Counted from the first letter of the stretch, positions 9,301 through 18,304 are shown. The stretch is DNA of 64,000 nucleotides from Undibacterium pigrum (GCF_003201815.1 NZ_QJKB01000006.1:278125-342124), one strand, 5' to 3'. The notes: generated by a model not told the origin, from the letters alone. Program-made: numbers and translations.

Positions 9301-11135
9301 TGAATACGCCATCCACAGATCAGCAGACTGCAGCTCAGCAAACTGCAGTTCAGCAGACACTACTCGCTGCATGGCAGGCAGCCTGGCCACAGGCACTGGC
9401 GGCCTGGAGCAGGTTCACGCGCCTGCATGAGCCTCTATTGTGTGAAAGCCGTCTTGCCGCCTCGCAAGAGGGCCTGAGCGGCAGCTTTGCCATGATACGT
9501 TTGTCTGATCAAAGCGTGGTGGTCGATCTGGAAGGCATACAGCATTTGGGTTTGCAAGACTATGCCGTGGAAATTCTGGCGCATGAAGTCGGCCATCATG
9601 TTTTTGCGCCGGGCAGTGTCACTGAACAATTTCGCCTGCTGGCCCGGATACGCCGCGCCTTGCCCACGCTGGAAAAATTTGCTCCCATGGTCGCCAATCT
9701 GTACACCGACCTGTATATCAATGACAGGTTGCACAGACAGGCAGGTTTGCGCATGGCCGATATTTATCTGCGTCTGGCACAAGATGGTAAAGACAAGGAT
9801 GGCAAAGACCAGGGCGACAATGCCGCAACTGCCAGCCAGGTCTGGGCGCTATACATGCGCATCTATGAGCAATTATGGAAACTGCAAAAAGGCAGCCTGA
9901 TCCCCACCAAAGAAGTCAGCACAGAAATGGATACCGACGCCTGGCTGGGCGCTCGTCTGATACGCGTGTATGCAGGTGACTGGATGCATGGCGCAGGCAA
10001 GTTTGCCACGCTGTTGTTGCCCTATCTGATTGCCGATAATGAAGCCAGTGCCAGCCAGCAAGCGCTTGCACATTTACATGACACCAAAGATGCCGCAGCC
10101 GGTTGTGAACCCATAGGAGCACAGGAGATAGAGGCGGATGAAATCGATGGTGCCATCCACCCGGCCAATGACCCGCTGGTATCAGGTGTCGATGAAGTCA
10201 GGACGCAGCCAGATGAAAACACGGCATCCTCATCATCAGGACAAACCCGCGAGCCTTATGAATATGGCGAAATCCTCAGGGCCGCAGGCATACAGATGTC
10301 GGATCATGAAATTGCCATACGCTATTACCGTGAACGCGCCTTGCCACATCTGGTGCCTTTCCCCAAGCGACCCAGGCCGCTGTCACCAGAACCGCAACTG
10401 GAAGGGCTGGAACAATGGGATATAGGCGAACCCTTTGATGAGATAGACTGGCTGCAGACTTTGCTACAGTCGCCACGCCCCATCCCTGGCCTGACCACGG
10501 TAAAGCGCGCTTACGGCAACGAGCAGGGTAAAGATCCCGGACATATACCGGTAGACCTGGACATGTATGTAGATAGTTCCGGTTCCATGCCCAACCCGCA
10601 GACACATACCTCCTACCTGACACTGGCGGGTGCCATCATCGCCATGTCAGCCTTGCGCGCAGGTTCGCGTGTACAGGTGACTTTGTGGAGTGGCAAGAAC
10701 CAGACCCTGCAAACCAATGGCTTTGTGCGCGACGATGCAGAAATACTCAGTGTGCTGACCGGTTTTTTTGGCGGTGCAACTTGCTTCCCCATACCACGTA
10801 TGCGCGACACCTTTGCCAATAGAAAACCGGAGGACAGAGCTGTGCATATACTGATGATTTCCGACGATGGTATTACCACCATGTTCGATAAGGATGAGCG
10901 CGGCAATGATGGCTGGGATATCTCCGCCATGGCTCTGGAAAAAGGACGTGCCGGTGGCAGCATGGCCCTGAATTTGCCATCAGACTGGGAAAAAGAATCC
11001 AGATACTATACACAGGTGCCACAAGACCTCAAGCGTGCCCGCGATGAACAGGGCTGGCATATCCATGCCATTACCGGCTTCGAGCAACTGATGGAATTCG
11101 CCCGCGTTTTCAGTCAGCAACATTATCTGAGGTAA
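9300..11135 (+). CDS. Putative zinc metallopeptidase-vWA fusion protein
   Basis: A 611-residue cytoplasmic protein whose ATG shares one base with the previous stop (TAATG). The N-terminal domain has AHEVGHHVF, an HEXXH zinc motif at residues 95-99, followed by NLYTDLYIND (133-142), an Nx3DxxIN pattern like that of putative metallopeptidases joined to vWA domains (DUF2201 type). An acidic linker covers about 265-320. A vWA domain starts near 415 with the metal site D425-S427-S429 (VDSSGSM), T494 in GGAT and D522 in SDDG. It is the expected partner of the MoxR-like ATPase. Whether the peptidase site is active cannot be judged; all zinc-motif residues are present. Confidence 0.85.
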   Translation: MNTPSTDQQTAAQQTAVQQTLLAAWQAAWPQALAAWSRFTRLHEPLLCESRLAASQEGLSGSFAMIRLSDQSVVVDLEGIQHLGLQDYAVEILAHEVGHHVFAPGSVTEQFRLLARIRRALPTLEKFAPMVANLYTDLYINDRLHRQAGLRMADIYLRLAQDGKDKDGKDQGDNAATASQVWALYMRIYEQLWKLQKGSLIPTKEVSTEMDTDAWLGARLIRVYAGDWMHGAGKFATLLLPYLIADNEASASQQALAHLHDTKDAAAGCEPIGAQEIEADEIDGAIHPANDPLVSGVDEVRTQPDENTASSSSGQTREPYEYGEILRAAGIQMSDHEIAIRYYRERALPHLVPFPKRPRPLSPEPQLEGLEQWDIGEPFDEIDWLQTLLQSPRPIPGLTTVKRAYGNEQGKDPGHIPVDLDMYVDSSGSMPNPQTHTSYLTLAGAIIAMSALRAGSRVQVTLWSGKNQTLQTNGFVRDDAEILSVLTGFFGGATCFPIPRMRDTFANRKPEDRAVHILMISDDGITTMFDKDERGNDGWDISAMALEKGRAGGSMALNLPSDWEKESRYYTQVPQDLKRARDEQGWHIHAITGFEQLMEFARVFSQQHYLR

Positions 11136-11145
11136 GCAAAAAAGC

Positions 11146-11733
11146 ATGGATAACATAGGCCCCATACTGGAAACCCTGACGCACAGGCTGGCAAACATAC
11201 CGCCAGATTTCCTTGATGAACCGCGCATGGCGAAAAACAATAAAGGCGTCGCCGTGGCAGCACTGGTTAACGACGTGATGCGCATGCTGGGTAATGCAAC
11301 GCCGCTGGATAATCTGGAAAGATTTGATGGCATGGATGCCGGTAAAGACAGAAACCGCCTGGCTCTGACCATGATTACGACCTGGTTGCTGGCAGATGAA
11401 TGGTTTATCAGGGCAGCTTTGCCAGCGGCACAGTTCATGAGCATACTTGAGCAGACCGTGGCTGAACTGGCAGCAGCCACTGCCGCGCATAAATTTACCA
11501 GTGACCCCGACAGGCGAGAAGAACTCGCCAGGGTAGTGCTGGCGCGCTTGAATTACCGGCCTGAGGGCGAAAGCCTGGCGCAGGCAACAGACAGATTATC
11601 CAGCATCAGCGGCATGGAGCGCCGCCGCCTTGTCGAAGCCAGTCGCGCAGCGGAACAGCGTGCACGTGCCATACGTGAAGCGCTGGCGAAGAAAGCGGCA
11701 GAAGAATCTGCGGACAAGTGGACGCGTGAATGA
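11146..11733 (+). CDS. Unrecognised helical 195-residue protein
   Basis: I do not recognise this protein. It is predicted almost wholly alpha-helical. The C-terminal 60 residues are rich in Arg, Glu and Ala (from about EGESLAQATDRL onward) and likely form a coiled coil. There is no signal peptide or membrane segment. It has a clear ribosome site (GAGG, about 10 bases before ATG), unlike its coupled neighbours, and starts 10 bp after the vWA gene. Its stop overlaps the ligase gene by 4 bases. A structural or adaptor role within the complex is a guess. Confidence 0.75.
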   Translation: MDNIGPILETLTHRLANIPPDFLDEPRMAKNNKGVAVAALVNDVMRMLGNATPLDNLERFDGMDAGKDRNRLALTMITTWLLADEWFIRAALPAAQFMSILEQTVAELAAATAAHKFTSDPDRREELARVVLARLNYRPEGESLAQATDRLSSISGMERRRLVEASRAAEQRARAIREALAKKAAEESADKWTRE

Positions 11734-13082
11734 GCCTGGGTACATCAAAAGAGATCAGCAATTATCCGACCTTGTCCGGACATGGCAAGGCCATGCTGGA
11801 TTTCATGGCCGAGCATCCATTTGCTCCGACCTTCCGCAATCAGAGCGGTAACCGCCTGCTTGACCATGAAGTGGCAGAACTGCGTGAGTTTGAAAAAAAG
11901 CATGTAGACCAGCCTATCACATGGAGCCAGGAACTGATACCTGACTGGCTCAGACAATTCATTGCACATGTATTTACCCATGTCCCGTATTACCGGGCAC
12001 TGGGTTCTGCTCCTGCGAAATTTGCAGACATACCGCCTGTCAACCGTGCCGACCTGGCAGCAGACATAGCTGCCTTTGTGCCTGATACTGTGCCCCTGGA
12101 AAGGCTCATCAATTTCCGCACCACGGGCACGACTGGTCACCCCATGCTCATCGCTTCCCATCCTGTCGTGGCGGCACGTTACCTTACTTTCCACAAACGG
12201 GCTTTGCTGCTGAATGGCATCACGCTACGACACGGACGCGGGCAAGTCGGCGTGGTACTGGTGGGTTTCCAGCAACGCTGTTTTACCTATACCTCAGTGA
12301 CACCCACCATGGATGATTCTGGCCTGGCCAAGATCAATTTGCATGTGGATGACTGGCGCAAACCTGAGGACCGCGCGCGCTATCTGGATGCGCTGGCACC
12401 AGAAGTCATGACCGGTGACCCGCTCTCATTTGCCGAACTGGCAAAGCTGGAACTGACAAATTTGCCGCGCGCCCTGATCTCGGTATCCATGGCCATGTCA
12501 ACTGGCATGCGCCAGATGCTGGAGACGCGCTTTCGCTGTCCTGTGCTGGATATCTATTCTCTCAATGAAGTCGGGCCTGTGGCTGTGTATGATGCCGCTG
12601 TTGGTGGTCATTTGCTATTGCAGCCAGAATTATATGTAGAGATACTCGATAGCGATGGTCAACCTGTGGCAGCGGGCCAGCGAGGTGAAATTTGCCTGTC
12701 TGGGGGCTTCAATTTCTGCATGCCGCTGCTGCGTTACCGTACCGGGGATTTTGCTGCCATGACGACCAGTGTCAAAGGCCCCATGCTGCTGGACCTGGCT
12801 GGCCGTTCACCCGTCCGGTTTCAAACCAGGGCTGGTGCCTGGGTCAATAATATCGATATCACCCATGCATTACAGGCTTTGCCACTACCGCAATATGGTT
12901 TTCATCAGCGTGCAGATGGCAGCAGCGTCATACGGCTGGCAGCTTCCGTCATGCATCTCGCTGAAGATGCAAGGCAGGCGCTGGCAGGCTTGTTCGATAT
13001 CCGGCAACTGACGGTAGAAACGATCACGACCGATAATAAAATACTGCAATACACATCCGACCTGGAAGGCGCTTACCCTTGA
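11730..13082 (+). CDS. PaaK-like adenylate-forming enzyme
   Basis: A 450-residue protein of the phenylacetate-CoA ligase/AMP-binding superfamily, which activates a carboxylate as an acyl-adenylate. The phosphate-binding motif TTGTTG is at residues 131-136, SLNEVGPVA near 273 matches the adenine/acid-binding region, and the YRTGDF motif with D340 is near the start of the short C-terminal domain. A lysine in DNKILQ close to the end may be the catalytic lysine. The natural acid is unknown. There is no neighbouring CoA-pathway or carrier protein gene, so ordinary phenylacetate degradation is unlikely. It overlaps both neighbours by 4 bases. Confidence 0.82.
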   Translation: MSLGTSKEISNYPTLSGHGKAMLDFMAEHPFAPTFRNQSGNRLLDHEVAELREFEKKHVDQPITWSQELIPDWLRQFIAHVFTHVPYYRALGSAPAKFADIPPVNRADLAADIAAFVPDTVPLERLINFRTTGTTGHPMLIASHPVVAARYLTFHKRALLLNGITLRHGRGQVGVVLVGFQQRCFTYTSVTPTMDDSGLAKINLHVDDWRKPEDRARYLDALAPEVMTGDPLSFAELAKLELTNLPRALISVSMAMSTGMRQMLETRFRCPVLDIYSLNEVGPVAVYDAAVGGHLLLQPELYVEILDSDGQPVAAGQRGEICLSGGFNFCMPLLRYRTGDFAAMTTSVKGPMLLDLAGRSPVRFQTRAGAWVNNIDITHALQALPLPQYGFHQRADGSSVIRLAASVMHLAEDARQALAGLFDIRQLTVETITTDNKILQYTSDLEGAYP

Positions 13083-13669
13083 TTTCAGCTTTAGAATTAT
13101 CTGCCAATGCAGTCACCACTGCCTCCATCATTCTGGCAGGACGTAATAGCGTACACACTTGGTGGACAGGCATCATAGGCAGTATCCTGTTTGCCCTGGT
13201 ATTTGGCCACGCCTTGTTGTATGCCGATGTATTGCTGCAATTGTTTTTTATCATCACCAGCATCACAGGCTGGTGGCAGTGGCAGAAAGGGCGCAATGGC
13301 ACGCCTCTGCCAATTTCCAGGGCTGGCAAGGCCAGTTATCTCTGGTCTGTCCCTGTGGGTTTGCTGGCGACGCTGGCTTATGGGGCACTCCTCTATTACT
13401 GGACCAAGGCTTATGCCCCCTTTGTTGATTCTGCGGTGCTGGTTTTCAGCATCATTGCGCAAATACTATTGATGCAAAGACGTATGGAAACCTGGGTGTT
13501 TTGGCTGCTGGTGAATACCATCGCCGTGCCCCTGTATGCCAGCCGAGAATTGTATCTGACGGCTTTCCTGTATGCGGCTTACTGGATCAATGCCATTGTG
13601 TCCTGGCTGGCATGGCGAAAAAACCTGAACAGTGATCAGTCCATTGCTTTTGTGGCCGAGGCCAGATGA
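13079..13669 (+). CDS. pnuC: PnuC-type nicotinamide riboside transporter
   Basis: A 196-residue inner-membrane protein with about seven hydrophobic segments and the Trp-rich PnuC signatures: NSVHTWWTGIIGSILFALVFG near the N-terminus (residue block 22-42) and GWWQWQKG near 62. The family carries nicotinamide riboside by facilitated diffusion, trapped by phosphorylation. The start is a TTG overlapping the ligase stop, with GGAAGG about 9 bases upstream; no in-frame ATG lies near. It also overlaps the next gene, nadR-like, which encodes the kinase that would trap its substrate. Confidence 0.9.
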   Translation: MISALELSANAVTTASIILAGRNSVHTWWTGIIGSILFALVFGHALLYADVLLQLFFIITSITGWWQWQKGRNGTPLPISRAGKASYLWSVPVGLLATLAYGALLYYWTKAYAPFVDSAVLVFSIIAQILLMQRRMETWVFWLLVNTIAVPLYASRELYLTAFLYAAYWINAIVSWLAWRKNLNSDQSIAFVAEAR

Positions 13670-14721
13670 GTAAATCATTTCAACGTGGTTTGATCGTCGG
13701 TAAGTTTTGTCCTTTGCATAAGGGGCATGAATACCTCATAGAACAGGCAATTGCGGCATGTGAAGATTTGCTGGTGATCAGTTATACCAAGCCGGAGTTT
13801 CCCTTATGTGGCCCGTCAGAGCGTGACCGCTGGCTGGCGTTGTCCTTCCCGGATATCCGGCGGCTGGTCATCGATGATGCAATCTTGCAGCGCCTGTGTA
13901 GTGAACGCAGTATCCAGCTGATCCCTGAAGTTCCGCACAATGATGCTGCTGAAGATATGCACCGGCAGTTCGTCGCCTGGTTATGCCTGGAGCTACTGGA
14001 AACTGCGGTTGATGTTGTTTTCACCAGCGAAGATTATGGTGATGGCTTTGCTGCTGTATTGACACAGCGCTTCCGGCAACATGATCCTGACCTGCCTGAG
14101 GTAAGGCATATTAAGCTCGATCAGCAGCGTATTACTGTGCCGGTTTCTGGCACCAGAGTACGCCTTGATCCCCACGCCAATAAAGCCTATCTGTCTCCAC
14201 ATGTGTATGCCAGCTTCGTCAGAAAGATTTGCCTGCTGGGGGCAGAGTCCAGTGGCAAGACTACCCTGGCCGCGGCACTTGCCCGGCATTTGCAAACAAT
14301 GTGGGTGCCGGAGTACGGACGTGAGCTGTGGGTAGAAAAACAGGGGCAACTGGGATTTGAAGATATGCAAGCTATCGCGGTGAGGCAGCTGGCGCTGGAA
14401 GATCAGTTGCGTACCCAGGCAAAGCAGTGGCTGGTCTGTGATACTTCACCACTGACGACACTGCTGTATAGCCTGGCGATGTTTGAACAAGCTTCTGACG
14501 CCTTGCAAGACATGGCAAATACGCCATATGACTTCATCATCCTGTGCGATATCGATATCCCCCTGATACAGGATGGCACACGCCAGGACCAGGCTTTCCG
14601 CCTGCATCAGCAGGAATGGTATAAACAGCAACTGGCACAGCGCGCCTTGCCCTTTTTATGCGTCAGTGGCAGCGTAGAACAGCGCCTGTCTCAGGTCATG
14701 GCATATCTGGCTGGCAAATAA
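13666..14721 (+). CDS. nadR: NadR-like NMN adenylyltransferase/ribosylnicotinamide kinase
   Basis: A 351-residue bifunctional NAD-salvage enzyme. The N-terminal nucleotidyltransferase domain has H18-K-G-H21 (the HxGH motif) and the matching later motif ISGTRVR-like VSGTRVR near 157-163. The C-terminal kinase domain has Walker A GAESSGKT at 192-199. It would phosphorylate nicotinamide riboside and adenylate NMN to NAD. It lacks the N-terminal helix-turn-helix of enterobacterial NadR, so it is an enzyme and not a repressor. The start overlaps the pnuC stop, with GAGG 6-9 bases upstream. Last gene of the seven-gene operon. Confidence 0.92.
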   Translation: MSKSFQRGLIVGKFCPLHKGHEYLIEQAIAACEDLLVISYTKPEFPLCGPSERDRWLALSFPDIRRLVIDDAILQRLCSERSIQLIPEVPHNDAAEDMHRQFVAWLCLELLETAVDVVFTSEDYGDGFAAVLTQRFRQHDPDLPEVRHIKLDQQRITVPVSGTRVRLDPHANKAYLSPHVYASFVRKICLLGAESSGKTTLAAALARHLQTMWVPEYGRELWVEKQGQLGFEDMQAIAVRQLALEDQLRTQAKQWLVCDTSPLTTLLYSLAMFEQASDALQDMANTPYDFIILCDIDIPLIQDGTRQDQAFRLHQQEWYKQQLAQRALPFLCVSGSVEQRLSQVMAYLAGK

Positions 14722-14736
14722 AAATCACCATAATAC

Positions 14737-14777
14737 AGGCTTGCCTTTAGATTTTTAAAGCAGGCGGGCTTTTTTCT
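14737..14777 (+). terminator. Rho-independent terminator of the MoxR-vWA/NAD operon
   Basis: A GC-rich imperfect stem (GGCTTGCCTTTA pairing with TAAAGCAGGCGGGCT, with a small bulge) is followed by TTTTTT at 14770-14775. It lies 16 bp after the nadR-like stop and ends the operon. Confidence 0.65.
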
Positions 14778-14893
14778 GAGCTTTGTCTTGTTCAATGCCT
14801 TGCGGTGAACTGTGTGGAAGCGAAATAGTCTTAGTCAGGATAGGGCGCTACACTCTGGCTGCTATATCCATTATAAAAATATTGAGGGAATTC

Positions 14894-17092
14894 ATGAAAA
14901 TCCGTTTCACACATGGCATCTTGCCGCTTTTGCTGATCGCGACGGCAGCGCAGGCTCAGGCTCAAACTCAGACGCATGACGGCATGCTCAGCCTTGAGAT
15001 GCTGTATCACCCGACAAAAAAAGAAAAATTCGATACCAAACCACTGACACGCCTGGTCTGGGATGCGCAAAACCGTTTGATAGAAACGCAAAGCAAGGAT
15101 GGCATAGTCCAGCAATTTGTCGTTAATCCCGCCAGCTGGGAAAAACAGGCCCTGGCTGCCGATGGCAATATCCTGGCCCTGATGACAGCCGCAGGCATAC
15201 CAGAAAAAGAAGCCAAGGCCCAGGTCGACAAGCTGACACCGCAGTTCAAGCCAGACTTGAAATCTTATCTGTTCACCTATAAAAATGATTTGTGGCTGCT
15301 GGACCTGAAACAGGGCAAAGTCAAAGAGCTGACCCATACCCCGGACCAGGCTGAAGATGAGGCCATCCTCTCGCCCGACCTGCAATCGGTCGCCTACCTG
15401 AAGGGTAATGACATCTATCTGACGGACCTCGCCACGGCCACAGAAAAACGCCTGACCACGGGCGGTAGCGAAACCATTTTCAATGGCCGTCTGGACTGGG
15501 TCTATACGGAAGAAATTTATGGCCGCGGCCACTTGCGCGCATTCTGGTGGGCACCGGATTCCAAAAAAATCGCTTACCTGAGTTTTGATGAGAGCAAGGT
15601 GCCGGTCTACACCCTCAGCGGTGACCATGCGCAACCCATCAAAAGCGAGCGCACCCGTTATCCCAAGGCCGGTGACCCTAACCCTGAAGTCAAACTGGGT
15701 GTCGTTGATATGAGCGGCAAAACCAGCTGGACTGAAAACCCTTATGCAGGCAAGGAAACCCTGATCGTCCAGGTGGGCTGGACACCAGATGGCAAGTTGC
15801 TGGCATCCTGGCAAGACCGCGTGCAAACCTGGCTGGACTTGCGCCTGTATGATGCGCAATACCGCAGCAGGCATTTACTGCGCGAGAGCAGCCCTGCCTG
15901 GGTGGAGCGCCTGCCTTTGCCACAATTCTTGAAAGACGGCAGCTTTATCTGGGAATCTGATCGTACCGGTCACCATCACCTGTATCGCTATGACCAGCAA
16001 TATCAGTTCAAGGGCGCAATCACCAAAGGCGACTGGGATATCCGCAGCGTCTATGGTGTCGATGAAGCAAAAGGCAAAGTGTTTTTTGCAGCCAATGAAC
16101 GCAACCCCATAGGCAATGATGTGTATGCAGTCAATCTCGATGGCAGCAAGCTGCAAAGATTGACGACAGAATCAGGCACCCACAATGCACGCTGGAATAG
16201 TGCCTATACGCATTTTATCGATAGCTGGAGCAGTCTCAAACAAGCACCAAAGCAGGCCGTATTCAATGCAGAAGGTATATCGCAAAAACTGGTCGATGAT
16301 ACAGGTGTGCCAGAAAAAATGCAAAGCCTGAAACTGGGCAAAGTCACCCAACAACAAATCAAGTCGCGTGATGGCTTCCTCATGGAAAGCCTGCTGTTCC
16401 TGCCACCGGATTTTGATCCTAAAAAGAAATACCCGGTCTACCAGCATCTGTACTCTGGCCCCATGGCACCGCAAGTCGTTGACCGCTGGAGCAGCAATCT
16501 CTGGCACCATTTCCTGGCGCAGCAAGGCTATGTCGTCTGGGTACTGGATAACCGCAGCGCCAGCAACAAGGGTCTTGCCAGTGCCTGGCCGATACACAAA
16601 AAACTGGGCCAGCTTGAATTGCAGGACCAGCTTGATGGCCTGGAATGGTTGCGCAAGCAGGGCTGGGCAGATATGGACAGGATAGCCCTGAATGGCTGGA
16701 GCTATGGTGGCTATATGACTTCTTATGCGATGACCCATAGCAAGGCATGGAAGATAGGTTTCGTCGGTGCGCCAGTCACGGATTATCGCTTGTATGACAG
16801 CGTGTATACCGAGCGCTACATGGGCCTGCCACAGGACAATGCAGAAGGCTATGACAAGGGCAGTGTGCTGAAAGCTGCCAAGGACCTGAGTGGCAAGATC
16901 ATGCTCATGCATGGCACCATGGATGACAATGTTCACCCGCAAAATACCATCATGTTCATTGATGAACTCATCAAGAATGGCAAGGATTACAGCCTGCAAT
17001 TGTATCCGGGTGCTGGCCATGGCCCGCGTGGCGACTGGACCATGTGGTCACTGCAAAAAGCCAAATGGGAATTCTTGAAAAATAATCTATGA
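14894..17092 (+). CDS. Exported S9 family peptidase (DPP-IV-like)
   Basis: A 732-residue secreted serine peptidase of the prolyl oligopeptidase/DPP-IV family. The start at 14894 gives a clean signal peptide ending AQAQA and has GAGGGA 5-10 bases upstream; the frame is open further up without a signal peptide. The N-terminal half is a beta-propeller with the double-Glu motif (DWVYTEEIYG) that in DPP-IV binds the substrate amino terminus. The hydrolase domain has nucleophile S603 in GWSYGG, D677 in GTMDDNVHPQ and H709 in GAGHGP. It probably removes X-Pro dipeptides in the periplasm. It is a single transcription unit. Confidence 0.93.
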   Translation: MKIRFTHGILPLLLIATAAQAQAQTQTHDGMLSLEMLYHPTKKEKFDTKPLTRLVWDAQNRLIETQSKDGIVQQFVVNPASWEKQALAADGNILALMTAAGIPEKEAKAQVDKLTPQFKPDLKSYLFTYKNDLWLLDLKQGKVKELTHTPDQAEDEAILSPDLQSVAYLKGNDIYLTDLATATEKRLTTGGSETIFNGRLDWVYTEEIYGRGHLRAFWWAPDSKKIAYLSFDESKVPVYTLSGDHAQPIKSERTRYPKAGDPNPEVKLGVVDMSGKTSWTENPYAGKETLIVQVGWTPDGKLLASWQDRVQTWLDLRLYDAQYRSRHLLRESSPAWVERLPLPQFLKDGSFIWESDRTGHHHLYRYDQQYQFKGAITKGDWDIRSVYGVDEAKGKVFFAANERNPIGNDVYAVNLDGSKLQRLTTESGTHNARWNSAYTHFIDSWSSLKQAPKQAVFNAEGISQKLVDDTGVPEKMQSLKLGKVTQQQIKSRDGFLMESLLFLPPDFDPKKKYPVYQHLYSGPMAPQVVDRWSSNLWHHFLAQQGYVVWVLDNRSASNKGLASAWPIHKKLGQLELQDQLDGLEWLRKQGWADMDRIALNGWSYGGYMTSYAMTHSKAWKIGFVGAPVTDYRLYDSVYTERYMGLPQDNAEGYDKGSVLKAAKDLSGKIMLMHGTMDDNVHPQNTIMFIDELIKNGKDYSLQLYPGAGHGPRGDWTMWSLQKAKWEFLKNNL

Positions 17093-17105
17093 TTGTTTGA
17101 GATGT

Positions 17106-17137
17106 AAAAAAGGTGCAGAAAAATCTGCACTTTTTTT
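17106..17137. terminator. Bidirectional rho-independent terminator
   Basis: A 7-bp perfect stem (GTGCAGA / TCTGCAC, AAAA loop) is flanked by A6 on the left and T7 on the right. It therefore works for both convergent genes, the peptidase on the plus strand and the GST on the minus strand. The GST stop lies inside the T-run. Confidence 0.9.
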
Positions 17138-17798
17138 ATTGCATCAAAGCTGATAAAGCAGAATGACGTGCACGCAAGAAAGCGCTTAATAAAGCAGGGT
17201 AGTCTTCACTGACAGCAGCCTGTACTGAAGCCCGTGCCTGCAAGGTTTGCCGCCACGTTGTTAGCTTGGGAAGGTCAGTAAAAAATTCAAAATCTGCTAT
17301 CTGTTCAAATACATCAAAATAGCGGAACACTGGCGCAAATGCGGCATCCACCAGACTGAAATTTTCTCCTGAAAAATAAGGCCCATCGCCTAGCTGCTTT
17401 TCCAGTTGTGCAAACTTCGTTTTTAGTTCCTCTGCTTTGGCATTCAAAATCTGCGCATCTGCGGCATTGTAAAAACCGCCTATGTTATTCAGGGTGGCTG
17501 AGGCAAATTCTATCCAGGCGCGGTGTTGCGCTCTTTCCAGTGCAGCTTCCGGATGCAGGCGGTGTGGCGTGGTTTCATCCAGGTATTCGCATATGACTGC
17601 TGAATCAAAGATGGCTTGTCCATCCACCAGCAACACTGGTGTCTTGCCCAGTGGTGACACTTGCAGGAACCAGTCAGGCTTGTTCGCCAGGTCTATGTCT
17701 ATGCGTTCAAAGTCCAGACCTTTCTCGGCGAGGGTAATGGCCGCGCGTTGCACATAGGGGCAAAGCTTGTGGCTGATCAGGGTGTATTTGTTGCCCAT
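17136..17798 (-). CDS. Glutathione S-transferase family protein, Cys type
   Basis: A 220-residue cytosolic GST. The thioredoxin-like N-terminal domain has C13 in KLCPYVQRA, the omega-class type of active-site Cys, then PLGKTPVL with the cis-proline, and the DSAVICEYLDE glutathione-binding stretch near 65-75. The C-terminal helical domain covers about 90-215. Omega-like GSTs act as thiol transferases or dehydroascorbate reductases and not as classic conjugating enzymes. It sits 11 bp after the DoxX gene in a two-gene operon, with GGGGAAAA before its ATG. Confidence 0.9.
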   Translation of the reverse strand: MGNKYTLISHKLCPYVQRAAITLAEKGLDFERIDIDLANKPDWFLQVSPLGKTPVLLVDGQAIFDSAVICEYLDETTPHRLHPEAALERAQHRAWIEFASATLNNIGGFYNAADAQILNAKAEELKTKFAQLEKQLGDGPYFSGENFSLVDAAFAPVFRYFDVFEQIADFEFFTDLPKLTTWRQTLQARASVQAAVSEDYPALLSAFLRARHSALSALMQ

Positions 17799-17809
17799 GA
17801 TTTTCCCCT

Positions 17810-18238
17810 TTATGCCAGTGAAAAGCGTGAGCTACGACGAAGGGCAAAGGCACCATCACCGAGTAACCAGAGCGCGATTGATGTCACGATCAGAAACACT
17901 GGATATTCCCAGCCACCGTTAGGACTGGTATGCACCCAGCCATTGCCAAAATGCACAGTAGCGGCAACCGCCATGATGGGCACCAGTGCCAGCGCAACCT
18001 GACGGCTGTAGATGCCGAGTACCAGTGCCAGGCCACCGAGTAATTCCAGCGCAAACACTGGGTAAGCGAGAAAGCCCGGATAACCTATGCTGGTAAAAAA
18101 CTGCGCGGTGCCGGGCAGGGTAAATACAAATAGCTTCAGCAGGGCGTGGGCTATCCACATGATGCCCAGGCTGACGCGCAGCAAAGTGATACCGTAGGCA
18201 TTGCTGCCCTGGTCTGCAGAGGGATTTGAATGAGTCAT
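17810..18238 (-). CDS. DoxX family membrane protein
   Basis: A 142-residue inner-membrane protein with four hydrophobic helices and DoxX features (GITLLRVSLGIMWIAHALLK block near residues 17-36; ALELLGGLALVLG near 72-84). I chose the ATG at 18238 because a GGAGA ribosome site lies 8 bases upstream; the frame runs further but without support. DoxX proteins are tied to redox stress. The pairing with a GST and a divergent LysR regulator suggests a small redox-responsive operon. The exact activity is unknown. Confidence 0.88.
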   Translation of the reverse strand: MTHSNPSADQGSNAYGITLLRVSLGIMWIAHALLKLFVFTLPGTAQFFTSIGYPGFLAYPVFALELLGGLALVLGIYSRQVALALVPIMAVAATVHFGNGWVHTSPNGGWEYPVFLIVTSIALWLLGDGAFALRRSSRFSLA

Positions 18239-18278
18239 TTTGTTCTCCAAAAAAGTGATTGATGGAGCTACTATATGA

Positions 18279-18297
18279 TTTCGCATTTGCAATGAAA
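18279..18297. promoter_or_regulatory. Possible LysR-type operator
   Basis: A dyad TTTC-N11-GAAA lies in the 66-bp gap between the divergent DoxX and LysR genes, 7 bp before the LysR start. LysR-type regulators usually bind T-N11-A dyads between themselves and their divergent target. The match is by pattern only. Confidence 0.4.
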
Positions 18298-18304
18298 ATA
18301 GGCG

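Noticed and set aside
6704..14721. Claim that the MoxR-vWA operon is a phage defence system
   Set aside because: No phage, integrase or other defence gene is near, and no toxin-like effector is visible. Gene content alone does not support more than a hypothesis.
13666..14721. NadR as an NAD-responsive repressor of the operon
   Set aside because: The protein starts directly with the nucleotidyltransferase domain and has no helix-turn-helix.
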